A stretch of 64,000 nucleotides of DNA from Streptomyces sp. NBC_01551 (GCF_026339935.1 NZ_JAPEPX010000001.1:4459501-4523500); one strand, 5' to 3'; shown: positions 25,160 through 35,302, counted from the stretch's first letter. Made by a program: numbers and translations. Notes: generated from the sequence alone by a model not told the origin.

Positions 25160-25923
25160 CCGCTCAGCCGATGGTCAAGGCCGAGGGCGTCCACAAGTCG
25201 TACGGCGCCGCCCACATCCTGCGGGGCATCGACCTCGAGGTCGCCCCCCGAGAGGTCTTCTGCCTGGTCGGCCCGTCCGGCTCCGGCAAGTCGACCTTCC
25301 TGCGGTGCATCAACCACCTGGAGCGGATCAACTCCGGGCGGCTCTCGGTGGACGGCCAGCTGGTCGGGTACAAGCAGAAGGGCGACAAGCTCTACGAGCT
25401 GAAGGACAGCGAGGTCGCGGCCCAGCGCCGCGAGATCGGCATGGTCTTCCAGCGCTTCAACCTGTTCCCGCACATGACGGCCATCGAGAACGTCATGGAA
25501 GCCCCGGTCATGGTCAAGGGCGAGAGCAAGGCGGTGGCGCGCGAGCGCGCCGTCCGGCTGCTCGACCGCGTGGGCCTGGGCGACAAGGGCGGGAACTACC
25601 CCTCGCAGCTCTCCGGCGGCCAGCAGCAGCGTGTGGCGATCGCCCGCGCGCTGGCCATGGAGCCGAAGCTGATGCTCTTCGACGAGCCCACCTCGGCGCT
25701 CGACCCGGAGCTCGTCGGCGACGTCCTCGACGTCATGCGGGACCTGGCCGAATCGGGCATGACCATGATCGTGGTCACGCACGAGATGGGCTTCGCCCGC
25801 GAGGTCGGCGACAACCTCGTCTTCATGGACGGCGGTGTCGTGGTCGAGTCCGGCCACCCGCGCGAGGTCCTGGGCAACCCGCAGCACGACCGGACGAAGG
25901 CGTTCCTGTCCAAGGTGCTGTAG
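25156..25923 (+). CDS. amino-acid ABC transporter ATPase
   Basis: 255-aa ATP-hydrolysing subunit. Walker A is GPSGSGKST, the Q-loop follows at [13 protein letters not shown], the ABC signature is [15 protein letters not shown] and Walker B is [14 protein letters not shown], with the switch histidine in VVTHEMGF. The polar amino-acid (PAAT) subfamily is clear. Its ATG overlaps the permease stop (ATGA), so all three genes form one operon, closed by the hairpin at 25939-25971. Confidence 0.96.
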   Translation: MTAQPMVKAEGVHKSYGAAHILRGIDLEVAPREVFCLVGPSGSGKSTFLRCINHLERINSGRLSVDGQLVGYKQKGDKLYELKDSEVAAQRREIGMVFQRFNLFPHMTAIENVMEAPVMVKGESKAVARERAVRLLDRVGLGDKGGNYPSQLSGGQQQRVAIARALAMEPKLMLFDEPTSALDPELVGDVLDVMRDLAESGMTMIVVTHEMGFAREVGDNLVFMDGGVVVESGHPREVLGNPQHDRTKAFLSKVL

Positions 25924-25938
25924 GCGCGCGACGCGGTT

Positions 25939-25971
25939 GAGGGGCGGTACGGGATTCCCGTACCGCCCCTC
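25939..25971. terminator. bidirectional terminator after ABC operon
   Basis: 15-bp perfect stem (GAGGGGCGGTACGGG and complement) with the loop ATT, between the ABC ATPase and the convergent methyltransferase. Confidence 0.85.
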
Positions 25972-25985
25972 ACGCGTCGCAGCGG

Positions 25986-26741
25986 CTACCTGACGCCGAG
26001 CACCAGGGCGTCGGACGGCGAGCGCCAGACCGTCCGGGCCTCCGAGAAGCCCGCCCCGCGCAGGGTCCGGGCGTGCCAGGCCTCGTCCGGGGTGTCGCCG
26101 TCGGCGTGCTCCCCGTAGATCTCGAACCGGCGCTTGACCGGCTCGGCCAGCACCGGGTCGGCGGCCGCCAGCGCCCACCAGTCGGCCCAGTCCAGCGCGC
26201 CCGCCTCACGGGCCCGGTCCATGCCGGCGTGCCGGTGGGCCCGCTCGGCGGCGTTGATCAGCGGGGTCGTCGGGTCGGGCATGTGGTCGGCGTTCAGGAA
26301 GACGCCGCCCGCGCGGACCAGCGGGGCCAGCTGCCCGTAGAGCACCGCCAGCTCCGGGCTGTGCAGCCAGTGCAGGGCGGTGGCCGTCAGCACCGCGTCG
26401 TACGAGTCGTACGGGAGCGCCGAGGTCCAGGCCGGGTCCTTGAGGTCGGCGGTGACGAAGGTGACCCGGTCGTCGCCCGCGAAGTGGCCCCGGGCGATGG
26501 TGAGCAGCGCCGGGTCGAGATCGACGCCCGTGCTGGTGGCCTCCGGGAACCTCCTGAAGACGCGGTCCGTGATACTTCCCGTACCGCACGCGAGATCCAG
26601 CACCCGGGGGGCGGGTCCCACCAGCGCCTCGACCATGTCCAGCATCACCCGGAACCGCTCCTCGCGGTCGGGCATGTACCACTCCTGCTGACGGTCCCAG
26701 CTGTCCTGCCAGGCCTGCCAGTCAGTCACGGTATCCGCCAT
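25986..26741 (-). CDS. class I SAM-dependent methyltransferase
   Basis: 251-aa methyltransferase with the Rossmann-type SAM motif RVLDLACGTGSITDRVFRRFPEA (motif I), the acidic residue in TGVDLDPALL, and motif post-I DAVLTATALHWLHSPE. It resembles trans-aconitate or ubiquinone-type small-molecule methyltransferases; the acceptor is unknown. The ATG at 26741 was chosen because GGAGGG lies 7 bases before it; an ATG five codons upstream lacks a clear site. It is divergent from the CGNR gene. Confidence 0.86.
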   Translation of the reverse strand: MADTVTDWQAWQDSWDRQQEWYMPDREERFRVMLDMVEALVGPAPRVLDLACGTGSITDRVFRRFPEATSTGVDLDPALLTIARGHFAGDDRVTFVTADLKDPAWTSALPYDSYDAVLTATALHWLHSPELAVLYGQLAPLVRAGGVFLNADHMPDPTTPLINAAERAHRHAGMDRAREAGALDWADWWALAAADPVLAEPVKRRFEIYGEHADGDTPDEAWHARTLRGAGFSEARTVWRSPSDALVLGVR

Positions 26742-26824
26742 CCCGAAGCCCTCCATACGTAATACCCTCGAATACGTCTCAGTCGTTACCCGAGACCCTA
26801 ATCCGCAGCCGTAAGGACTAACAA

Positions 26825-27454
26825 GTGGAACTGGCCCATTACTCGGACCACGCCGTGCGCCTGGTCAACACCGAGGAGCCGGCCCGCAACAAGGACTCGC
26901 TCACCTCGGTGGACGCCGTCCGCGCCCTCTTCGGACCCGGAGTGCAGGCCGCCCGCCGGGTCACCGACGCCGACGTGACGCGCTTTCGCAACGTACGCGG
27001 CCGACTGCGCGCCGTCTTCGAGGCCGCCGACGGCGGCGACCACGTCCTCGCCGTCGACCTGCTGAACTCCCTGCTCATGGAGTTCCCCATCAGCCCGCAG
27101 GTCACCGGCCACGACAGCCTCGGCGACGACGGCAGCCCGCACTGGCACATCCACCTCGCCGACCACCCCTCGAACGCCTCGGCCGGATACGCCGCCATCG
27201 CCTCCTTCGGCCTGGCCTTCCACCTCACCGAGCACGGCCCCGACCGCCTGGGCCTGTGCCAGGCCGCGCCCTGCCGCAACGCCTACCTCGACACCTCCAC
27301 CAACCGGTCCCGGCGCTACTGCTCCGACCGCTGCGCCACCCGGGCGAACGTCGCCGCCTACCGCGCCCGCAAGCGTCTGGAGGCCGAGACGTCCGCCCAC
27401 AGCGGGCGCAGCGACGAGAGCGCCCAGGACACCCGTGCCCTGAGCGAACGCTGA
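26825..27454 (+). CDS. CGNR zinc finger protein
   Basis: 209-aa protein: an N-terminal ABATE-like domain (residues 1-150, VELAHYSDHAVRLVN start, a family opening) and a C-terminal zinc finger LCQAAPCRNAYLD followed by RYCSDRCATRANVAAYRARKR, the CGNR module thought to bind DNA. It begins with GTG. The function is unknown; a stress-linked transcription regulator is likely. Its last 97 bases overlap the end of the convergent sodX gene on the other strand, an unusually long overlap, though both frames look coding. Confidence 0.87.
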   Translation: MELAHYSDHAVRLVNTEEPARNKDSLTSVDAVRALFGPGVQAARRVTDADVTRFRNVRGRLRAVFEAADGGDHVLAVDLLNSLLMEFPISPQVTGHDSLGDDGSPHWHIHLADHPSNASAGYAAIASFGLAFHLTEHGPDRLGLCQAAPCRNAYLDTSTNRSRRYCSDRCATRANVAAYRARKRLEAETSAHSGRSDESAQDTRALSER

Positions 27455-27777
27455 TCCGCCGCGCGCGGCCGGAACCGCAGCACGGCCGTCGCCAGCACCA
27501 GCTCCTCGGGCACCGTCCCGTAGTCGGTGCTGTCGCCGGTCTCGTTGTACGGGTTGTCCCCGAGCATCCACCAGCCGCCCGGCCGCCGCTCCGCCGCCCG
27601 CTTCACCACGAGCAGGTCCTGCTGGAACGGGTGGCGCAGCACCACCACGTCACCCGGCCGGACCACCGCCCCGTACCGCACCACCAGCCGGTCCCCGTGC
27701 AGCAGCGTGGGCACCATCGACGGGCCCGTCACCTCTAGTACCTCGAAGCGCGCCCGCGAGCGCCTGTTCTCCACCAT
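27358..27777 (-). CDS. sodX: Ni-superoxide dismutase maturation protease SodX
   Basis: 139-aa signal-peptidase-like serine protease (S24/S26 type) that removes the N-terminal leader of the nickel superoxide dismutase. The serine is in VTGPSMVPTLLHGDRLVV and the lysine in DLLVVKRAAERRPGGWWMLGDNP, the standard Ser/Lys dyad. AGGAGG stands about 7 bases before the ATG. It is divergent from sodN, 171 bp away, sharing the promoter region, and its C-terminus overlaps the CGNR gene. Confidence 0.93.
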   Translation of the reverse strand: MVENRRSRARFEVLEVTGPSMVPTLLHGDRLVVRYGAVVRPGDVVVLRHPFQQDLLVVKRAAERRPGGWWMLGDNPYNETGDSTDYGTVPEELVLATAVLRFRPRAADQRSLRARVSWALSSLRPLWADVSASRRLRAR

Positions 27778-27948
27778 CCCTGACCTCCTCGTCCCTCCCG
27801 CATGCTGCCGCACGCGCCCGTACATTCGCTCACCCCGCCTCCCGGCACCCTGGACTTTTGTCCTAAGCCCATGGGGGCGGCCGCGAATTCCGGTATCCGA
27901 GCGAGTAATCTCCCCCTTGAGAAGACGATCACGAGGAGGAATTACCCC

Positions 27949-28344
27949 ATGCTTTCCCGCCTCTTCGCCCCCAAGGCGAAGGTCTCCGCCCACTGCGACC
28001 TGCCGTGCGGCGTGTACGACCCTGCCCAGGCCCGCATCGAGGCCGAGTCCGTCAAGGCCGTCCAGGAGAAGTACCAGGCCAACGAGGACGCCGACTTCCG
28101 CGCGCGCGCCATCACCATCAAGGAGCAGCGCGCCGAGCTCGCCAAGCACCACGTCTCGGTGCTGTGGAGCGACTACTTCAAGCCCCCGCACTTCGAGAAG
28201 TACCCGCAGCTGCACACCCTGGTCAACGACACCCTGAAGGCCCTCTCGGCCGCCAAGGCGTCGAACGACCCGGCGACCGGCCAGAAGGCCCTTGAGCTCA
28301 TCGCCGAGATCGACCGCATCTTCAAGGAGACCAAGGCCGCCTGA
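27949..28344 (+). CDS. sodN: nickel superoxide dismutase
   Basis: 131-aa precursor of a cytoplasmic nickel enzyme dismutating superoxide. A 14-residue leader (MLSRLFAPKAKVSA) is removed by SodX to expose the nickel-hook sequence HCDLPCGVYDPAQ, whose His1, Cys2 and Cys6 bind nickel. The rest is the four-helix bundle of the hexamer. AGGAGGA lies before the ATG. Divergent sodX and the strong terminator at 28380-28416 mark it as a single-gene unit. In streptomycetes expression depends on nickel. Confidence 0.97.
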   Translation: MLSRLFAPKAKVSAHCDLPCGVYDPAQARIEAESVKAVQEKYQANEDADFRARAITIKEQRAELAKHHVSVLWSDYFKPPHFEKYPQLHTLVNDTLKALSAAKASNDPATGQKALELIAEIDRIFKETKAA

Positions 28345-28379
28345 TCGGCAGCCCCGGCTCACCGCCGGTCTCTCACGGC

Positions 28380-28416
28380 CGAAGGGGCCCGACCGCTCAG
28401 CGGTCGGGCCCCTTCG
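28380..28416. terminator. sodN terminator
   Basis: 17-bp stem (GAAGGGGCCCGACCGC plus an outer C-G pair) with the loop TCA, 36 bp past the sodN stop. Confidence 0.88.
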
Positions 28417-28472
28417 CGTGCCGCCGACGTGCGCCCGGCGCGCGCCTGGCGTGCGTTGGACGTCCGTGACGG

Positions 28473-28658
28473 CTACTCGTCGTCGGCTTCGTCGTCGTCC
28501 AGGCGGGCCAGCCAGGTGGCCAGGCGTTCCACCGGGACCTCGAAGTCCGGGTTCAGGTCGACGAAGGTGCGGAGCTGCTCGGCGAGCCACTCGAAAGTGA
28601 CCTCCTCCTCGCCGCGCCGCTTCTCCAGCTCCTCGATGCCGCGATCGGTGAAGTACAA
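28473..28658 (-). CDS. DUF6104 small protein
   Basis: 61-aa acidic protein starting YFTDRGIEELEKRRGEEEVT and ending LATWLARLDDDEADDE, the conserved DUF6104 family of Streptomyces. The start is a TTG (caa complement at 28656-28658) with GGAG 6 bases upstream, as the family begins at this Tyr-Phe-Thr. Function unknown. It is convergent with the sodN terminator. Confidence 0.8.
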   Translation of the reverse strand: MYFTDRGIEELEKRRGEEEVTFEWLAEQLRTFVDLNPDFEVPVERLATWLARLDDDEADDE

Positions 28659-28800
28659 GTCGGGCTCCGTGCCGTGATGAGGGTGAAGGGGTGTTTCCCG
28701 CCAGGATAATCCGCGTACCCGAAGAGATCTCCCGCCCTCCCCTTTCCCGGCGCTAGCCTGGAATGCCTCATTGGGGCACGTGGGAGTCGGGGGCCAGCGG

Positions 28801-30852
28801 ATGCCGGACGGGCGCACGGGCAGCTCCGCACGCGCCTTCGAACTCCTGGAACCCCTTGTCCGGGCGGCGACCGTACGCGTCCACGCCCCGCCGGACGGGT
28901 ATGGATCCCCTGGCACCGGACCCACCTGGGGGAGCGGCTTCTTCATCGCCCCCGGCTGGGTGCTGACGTGTGCGCACGTGGTCGGCGAAGGGGGTGCTGC
29001 GGTGCGTCTGGCGGGACGGGAGATCGGCATCACCTTCTCCTCCGGCGCGGGCGGCGCCACCGGGACCGTCGCCGGGCGGGTGGAATGCGTCCTGCCCGAA
29101 CGGCTGGAGCGGCAGCGGCCCGGCCCGCGCACCCTGTGGGACCTGCCCGACCTGGCGCTCGTGAGGGTGCTCGCGCCCGTCACGCACGCCTGCGTCTGGC
29201 TCACCGACCGGGCCAGACCCCGGCTGGACGAGGCCGCCTACTTCGGCTGCACCGAGGACCTCGGGGTGCCCGAGATCACCGGCCGCGCCACCCGGCTGCG
29301 CGGCACCGCCGCCAACGGGGCCGCCATCCGGCTCGGCGACGACGACGAGATCGAGCCCGGCATGTCCGGCGGGCCCGTGGTGGACCTGGCTCGCGGCGAG
29401 GTCGTCGGCGTGGTCAAGGCCCGCCGGCACACGGGCGGCGGCGGACTCGCCGTCTCCGTCGCCCAGTTACGCACCCTGCCGATGGCCGCCACCGGGCAGA
29501 TCGGGCTCTACCGCCGGGTCATGCAGGCCCACGACCTCTACCACTACGACCAGCACCTCAGCGACCTCGACAGCCGGCGCACCTGGACCGACGTCCACGA
29601 CGAACTCTCCGCCGGGGACCCCGACCCGTACGGCCCCCGCCGCCTCACCCCCGGCGAGCTCACCACCCTGTGCGGGCTGCTCGCCGAACTGCCCCCGCCG
29701 GGCTCCTCCGAGGCCGTCCGGGCGCTGGCCGAGGCCGCCCGCGGCGAGGAACCGGACCCGGCCCTGCCCGCCCCGCTGAGCTGGCGCGACGGGCTGGGAC
29801 TGCTGCACGACCCGCCGGGCGGGACCGGCGAGGCCGCCGCGATGCTCCGGTACGCCACCGACGTGAGCGTGGCCGACCACCGGGAGCCGCCGTCCCCCGG
29901 CGCCGACGAGGAACTCTGGGACTGGGTACGGACCACCGCCGCGCGGCTGTGGCGGCCGCTCCGCCGCGAGCTGGCCGAACGGCACGACCGGGGACTGGCC
30001 GAACGGGCCCGGCGGCGCCGGGCGTCGGCCGGGCGTTCGCCGTACGGACCCGCCCGCGCGGCCGACGGGCTGCCGCCCGGGCCCTCGGTCCTGCTGGAGG
30101 CGTGGGCGCACGGCTGGGAGGACGTCTACGACTGGCGGGTCTCCGTCCTCGCCGGGCCCACCCGGCCCGCGCAGGTGACCCCGGTCGACTCGGGCGTACG
30201 GGCCACCCTGGCCCGGCTGCCGGACGCGCTGCGGGCACCGCTGGCCGAGGGGTTCCGGCGCTGCGACACGCACGAGGCGGCCGCGCTGCTGGAGGTGGCG
30301 GTCGCGCCGGAGCTGTTCGGGCTCGCGGTGGACGAATGGGTGGTGGCCGGCGGGGTGCCGGTGGGCGCGCAGCGGCCGGTGGTGTTCCGGTACGCCGGGC
30401 CCTCGGAGACGGCGGGCGGGCGCTGGGCGCGGGTCCAGGCGGGCCCGCCGGCCGGCCAGCGGGCGGACTGCGCCCGGGGGCGGCCCCGCAGCCCCTCGCC
30501 GCAGTGGCTGGCCGGGCTCGCGGACCACATCGTCCCGGTGCTGTGCCGGGCGGCGGACCGGGAGCCGACGCTGGGGGCGCTGCACGGGGTGCGGGAAGCG
30601 GGGTTCGGGGTGGCGGTGTGCCGGCGGCCCCCGGAGGATCCGGGGGTGTCGTGCGCCCCGTTCCACCGGGGGCTGCGGGAGGAACTGGCCGAGGCGGGGC
30701 GCGGCGAGGTGCTGCCGCTCCGGCTGCGGGCCTTGCGGGCGCGGGCGCACGGGGCGGACCCGGACGCGTACTGGGCGGTGGGGGTGGGGCTGGTCTGGGA
30801 CGACCCGGGCCGGCCGCTGCCGGAGGACGAGCCGTTGCGGGGAGACCTGTGA
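28801..30852 (+). CDS. trypsin-like/VMAP protease of a MoxR-vWA conflict system
   Basis: 683-aa first gene of the conflict block. Residues 30-225 are a trypsin-like serine protease domain with an intact triad: H59 in TCAHVV, D117 in DLPDLALV and S189 in GMSGGP. The rest is a VMAP-type (vWA-MoxR associated protein) region with helical and beta parts and no known catalytic site. In the ternary systems this protein couples MoxR and vWA to an effector. The ATG at 28801 was chosen; GTG at 28780 and TTG at 28771 are possible. The MoxR gene follows 19 bp downstream with GAGGAG. Confidence 0.83.
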   Translation: MPDGRTGSSARAFELLEPLVRAATVRVHAPPDGYGSPGTGPTWGSGFFIAPGWVLTCAHVVGEGGAAVRLAGREIGITFSSGAGGATGTVAGRVECVLPERLERQRPGPRTLWDLPDLALVRVLAPVTHACVWLTDRARPRLDEAAYFGCTEDLGVPEITGRATRLRGTAANGAAIRLGDDDEIEPGMSGGPVVDLARGEVVGVVKARRHTGGGGLAVSVAQLRTLPMAATGQIGLYRRVMQAHDLYHYDQHLSDLDSRRTWTDVHDELSAGDPDPYGPRRLTPGELTTLCGLLAELPPPGSSEAVRALAEAARGEEPDPALPAPLSWRDGLGLLHDPPGGTGEAAAMLRYATDVSVADHREPPSPGADEELWDWVRTTAARLWRPLRRELAERHDRGLAERARRRRASAGRSPYGPARAADGLPPGPSVLLEAWAHGWEDVYDWRVSVLAGPTRPAQVTPVDSGVRATLARLPDALRAPLAEGFRRCDTHEAAALLEVAVAPELFGLAVDEWVVAGGVPVGAQRPVVFRYAGPSETAGGRWARVQAGPPAGQRADCARGRPRSPSPQWLAGLADHIVPVLCRAADREPTLGALHGVREAGFGVAVCRRPPEDPGVSCAPFHRGLREELAEAGRGEVLPLRLRALRARAHGADPDAYWAVGVGLVWDDPGRPLPEDEPLRGDL

Positions 30853-30871
30853 CGTGCGCTGAGGAGCTTCC

Positions 30872-31915
30872 ATGAATGACGAGTGGCTCATCTACCGGGG
30901 GGTCGGCGAGCCCCACGACGGGATCGAAGCGCTGCCCGGGCCGCCGCCCTGGCGGGACTTCGACGGGGGCCCGGCGACGGAGCCCGACGGCGGGGACGGG
31001 GCGCCGGGCGGGGCGGGCGGATCCGGTGCCGCCGGCCCGGACGGGAACGTGGCCCGGCGGCTCGGCGCGCACCGGCAGGCCGTCGAAGCGCACCGGCCCG
31101 AACCCGAGGAACTGGAGGCGATCAACGCCGCCCTCTACCTGCGCCGCCCGCTGCTCGTCACCGGCTACCCCGGAACGGGGAAGTCCACCCTCGCGCACGC
31201 CGTCGCCCACGAGCTGAAGCTCGGCCGGGTGCTGCGCTGGCCCGTGGTGTCGCGGACCGTCCTCCAGGAGGGCCTGTACCGCTACGACGCCATCGCGCGG
31301 CTCCAGGACGTGCAGATCGCCGCCAGCGGCGGGGCGGTCGGCGGGGCGCCCGGGATCGGCAAGTACATCAGGCTCGGACCGCTGGGGACCGCGCTGCTGC
31401 CCGCCGACCGGCCCCGCGTGCTGCTCATCGACGAGCTCGACAAGAGCGACATCGACCTGCCCAACGACCTCCTGAACGTGCTGGAGGAGGGGGAGTTCGC
31501 GCTCCCCGAGCTGGAACGGGTCGCCGACACCGAGCCCGAGGTGCGGGTGCTCACCGACGACGGGGCCAAGGTGACCGTCCGGGACGGCCGGGTGCGCTGT
31601 CGGGCCTTCCCGTTCATCGTCCTGACCAGCAACGGCGAGCGGGACTTCCCGGCCGCGCTGCTGCGCCGGTGCATCCAGCTCAAGCTCGGACAGCCCGGGG
31701 AGAAACGGCTCGCCACCATGGTGCGGGCCCATCTCGGCGAGGAGGCCGCCCGGTTGGGCGCCGACCTGATCCACGAGTTCCTCAGCCGATCCCGGTCCGA
31801 ACTCGTCGCCGCCGACCAGCTGCTCAACGCCATCTACCTGACCCACTACGCCGCCCCGCCCACCCGGGAGGATCTCGCGGACCTGCTCATCCAGCGCCTC
31901 GACCGGCCGAGGTGA
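30872..31915 (+). CDS. MoxR-type AAA+ ATPase
   Basis: 347-aa AAA+ ATPase of the MoxR class. A disordered Gly/Asp-rich N-terminus of about 60 residues precedes the core. Walker A GYPGTGKST has its lysine at position 104, Walker B is VLLIDELDKSDIDLPNDLLN, and sensor 1 is IVLTSNGERDFP. MoxR proteins are chaperone-like and act with vWA proteins. It is followed 4 bp later by the vWA gene, and by sequence belongs to the VMAP-MoxR-vWA unit. Confidence 0.92.
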   Translation: MNDEWLIYRGVGEPHDGIEALPGPPPWRDFDGGPATEPDGGDGAPGGAGGSGAAGPDGNVARRLGAHRQAVEAHRPEPEELEAINAALYLRRPLLVTGYPGTGKSTLAHAVAHELKLGRVLRWPVVSRTVLQEGLYRYDAIARLQDVQIAASGGAVGGAPGIGKYIRLGPLGTALLPADRPRVLLIDELDKSDIDLPNDLLNVLEEGEFALPELERVADTEPEVRVLTDDGAKVTVRDGRVRCRAFPFIVLTSNGERDFPAALLRRCIQLKLGQPGEKRLATMVRAHLGEEAARLGADLIHEFLSRSRSELVAADQLLNAIYLTHYAAPPTREDLADLLIQRLDRPR

Positions 31916-31919
31916 CGCC

Positions 31920-34900
31920 ATGCGGGAGCTGATCGCCCTGCTGCGCGCGGCCGGGCTCGATCCGTCCGCCGAGGAACTCGCCGACGCGCTGTGGCTGGCC
32001 GGGCGGACGGCCGCCCGGGCCGCGGCCTCCGGGTCCCCGGCGCGGACGCCGGCCGGGGAGCCGGAACCCGAGGGGCTGCCCGACGGGGTGGAGACGGCGC
32101 GCGAGGAGGCACCCGTACGGGAGGAGGCGGCGGCTGAGGATCCGGTCAGCCTCTACGCGTCCCGGGCCCGCCGGGTCGCCGGGCCGGAGGCGGACACTGA
32201 CATTCCGGTCGATGGCGGGGTGCCCGTACGGGTGCCCAGGGCGGCCGCGCTGCCGCGGATCCTGGAGGTCCAGCGGGCCCTGCGCGCCCTCCAGCGGCAC
32301 CGGCCGAGCGCCCCGCCCACCCGGACGGTGCTCGACGAGCAGGCCACCGCCGAGGCCAGCGCCCGAGCCCTCGGGCTGGTCGTCCCGGTGTTCCGGCCGG
32401 AGGTCCGGCGGGAGGCGACCGTGCGGCTGGTGATGGACGCCTCGCCCTCGATGGCGGTGTGGCAGGACATGTTCGACGAACTGCGGGCCGTGTGCGAGCG
32501 GTTGGGGGCCTTCCGGGACGTCCGGGTCTCCTACCTGCACCGGCTCGCGGACGGCAGGGCCGTCGTCGGGCGCGGGCCCGGGGCGGCCGGCGCGCGCTCC
32601 GGGGACCAGCTGCGGGACCCGACCGGGCGGGCGCTGACCATGGTGGTGTCCGACTGCGCCGGCCCGGTGTGGCGGGAGGGCGAGGCGCAGCGGCTGCTGT
32701 ACCGGTGGGCGCAGTGCGCGCCCTGCGTGGTCGTCCAGCCGCTGCCGCAGCGGCTGTGGGGGCGCACCTGGCTGCCGACCGAGCGGGGCGGCCTGTGCCG
32801 GATCGAGGGCGGCGGAGGGAAGCTGATGTTCCGGTCGGACCGGCCGCGGCGGGCCGGGTGGCCGGGTGCCGGGCCGGGGGGCCGGCTCGGCGGCGGGCCG
32901 GGCGGCGGGCTGGCCGTGCCGGTGCTGCCGCCCAGCGCGATCGCGCTCGGGGCGTGGGCCCGGCTCGTCGCGGGGCTGGGCACCGGGCCGGTGCCGGCCG
33001 AGGTGGGCCGGGTGTTCGCCGACCACCCGGCCGCCCCGCTGCCGCCCCCGCAGGCCGTGCGGCCGCCGCGCGAGCTGGTGCGGCGCTTCCGTTCCTCGGC
33101 CGCGCCCCGGGCCGTCCAGCTGGCGGTGTACCTGTCGGCGGCGCCGCTGACGCTGCCGGTGATGCGGCTGGTGCAGCGCACGATGCTGCCGGACTCGGAG
33201 CCGTCGGACCTGGCGGAGGTGTTGCTGAGCGGGCTGCTGCGGCGCGGTGGCGACCCGGGCTGGTACGAGTTCGTACCCGGGGTGCGGGAGGTGCTGCTGG
33301 GGCCGCTGGGGCGGGACGAGGCGGCGCTGGTGCTGAAGCACTCCTCGGAGTACGTACTCGCCCACTTCGGGCGGGGCGTACGGAACTTCCCCGCGCTCGC
33401 GGTCACCCGGCTGACCGGGGTGCCGGTGGAGCCTGCGGCCGGCCCGGGGGAGCAGGGGGAGCCCGGGGAGCCGGCGTGGGAGGACCGGATGCCGGAGGGG
33501 CGGGTGCCGCAGGCCTTCGCGCGGGTCTCGGCCCAGGTCGTACGGCGCTACCTGCCGGAGCCGCCCGCGCCGGACCCGCAGGCCCCGCAGCGGCCGGCCC
33601 CGCCCGCGCGGGACTGGGCCGTACGAACGGCGCGGGCCCGGCTGGCCGCCGGGGACGAACGCGGGCTGTCCGAGGCCGTGGCGGTGCTGCGGCGGGCCGT
33701 GACCGTACCGGCCGGGCCGGGGGATCCGCCGGGCGAGGCGGAGTACGAGCTGGCGGGGCGCTGCTGCGGCTGTGGGTGGTGCGGCGGGACCCGGAACTGC
33801 TGGCCGAGGCGGAGCGCGCGGCCCGGGCCGCGACCGGGCCGCCGGGTCGGCTGGCGCTGGGCCGGGTGCTGCACGAGCGTGCGCTCGCGGCCGGTGCGGA
33901 GCCGGACGCGGCGCTGCTGGCGGCGGCGGAACGGGAGTTCGCGGCGGTGGGCGCCGACCCGGAGGCGGACCGGGAACTCCGGCTGGACGGCGCGGTGCGG
34001 CGGGCGGAGACCCTGATCCTGCTGAGCGCGCTCCGGGATGACGTGGGGGCCCTGCGGGAGGCGCGGGACGGGCTGGAGGGGCTGGCGGGGCTGGAGGAGC
34101 CGGCGGGCACGGACGCCGGGGCGGGCGTGTGGCTCGCCCTCGGGCGGGTGCTGCTGGCGCTGGCGGTCCGGTCCGGGGATCCGGTGGAGCGCGAGGAGCT
34201 GGCCGGGCTGGCCGCGGGGCGGCTGGAGGCGGTGCTGGCGGCCGCCGGGCCGGCGGGCCGGCTGACGGGCCGGCTGACGGGTGGGGCGACGGGTGGGCCG
34301 GTGGACGTGCCGGCGAGTGGGCCGGTGGGCGATCCGGCGGTTGGGCCGACGGGTGGGCTGACGGGTCGGCCGGTGGGCGCTCCGGCGGGTGGGCCGGTGG
34401 ACGCGCCGACGGGTCGGCCGACGGGTGGGCCCGACGGCGACGCGCGGCGGCGGGTGCGGGTGGAGCTGGCGACGGCGCTGTCGTACCTGCCCGGGCGGCT
34501 GGAGGAGGCGGCCGGGCAGCTGGCCGAGGCCCTGGCGGAGCCCGCCGGGGACCCGGAGCTTCGGGTGGCGGCGCTGGTGTGCCTGGCGCGGGTGCACCGG
34601 GCGCGGTACGCGAGGGACGCGGACCCGGCGGCCCTGGAGGACGCGGCCGAGGCGTACGGGCGGGCCAGGCGGCTGATCCCCCGGGACGGGGACGCGTACG
34701 GGGAGCTGCTGCCCGAGTGGGGCGACGTACTCCTGGCGCGGGCCCGGGCCTCCGACGGGCGGCGGTTCGCGTCCACGGCGGTACGGGTGCTGCGCGAGAG
34801 CCGGGCGGCGGTACCGAGGTCGGATCCCCGGGCGGCGCGGCGGCTGCTGCGGCTGGCGGAGGGGCTGCGGCTGCGGCACGTGTACGAGGGGGACCTGGTG

Positions 34901-35302
34901 GACCTCCGGGAGGCGGAGCACCTGCTGGAACTCGCGGTCCGGCAGAGCCGCGGGCCGCTGGAGCGGGCGCGGGGGTGGCGGGAACACGGCGACGTGCAGC
35001 GGGAGATCCACGGGCACACCGGGGCCGCGGAGCGGCTGGACCGGGCGGCGGACTCGTACCGGCGGGCGTGGCGGGCGGCGATGGAGGCGGACGAGGCGGG
35101 ATGTGACGGGTCGTGCGGGAACGCGGCGGTGCGGTTGGGGGCGGTCGTACAGGGGTTGCGGGGCGAGGTCCTGGAGGCGCTGGCGCGGCCGCGCGCGGCC
35201 GTCTCCTCGTACCGCTCGGCGGTGGAACTCTGGGCCCGCGCGGGCGAACCGCCCCCGCCGGCCCTGCTCGCCCGCCTCGGATCCCTGGAGTCCGCCCTCT
35301 GA
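31920..35302 (+). pseudogene. vWA-TPR protein (SAV_2336-like) with 1-base frameshift
   Basis: One gene split by an apparent frameshift. From the ATG at 31920 the frame is coding to about 33755, where GGGG (33755-33758) needs one more G; from there the coding frame is the other one, to a stop at 35302. Joined, about 1127 aa. Residues 1-155 resemble SAV_2336 N-termini; a vWA-like domain follows with the MIDAS motif MDASPSM (D173, S175, S177). The second half has tandem TPR-like helical repeats (for example ARDADPAALEDAAEAYGRAR). A low-complexity Gly/Pro/Thr stretch lies at 34255-34440. If the shift is real, the protein ends after the vWA part with foreign residues to 34016. Confidence 0.84.
34255..34440 (+). 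repeat. low-complexity repeat in the vWA-TPR gene
   Basis: Degenerate roughly 12-bp units based on GACGGGTGGGCCGG encode a Gly/Pro/Thr/Val-rich linker between helical repeats. Its composition favours slippage, so length may vary between strains. Confidence 0.6.
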
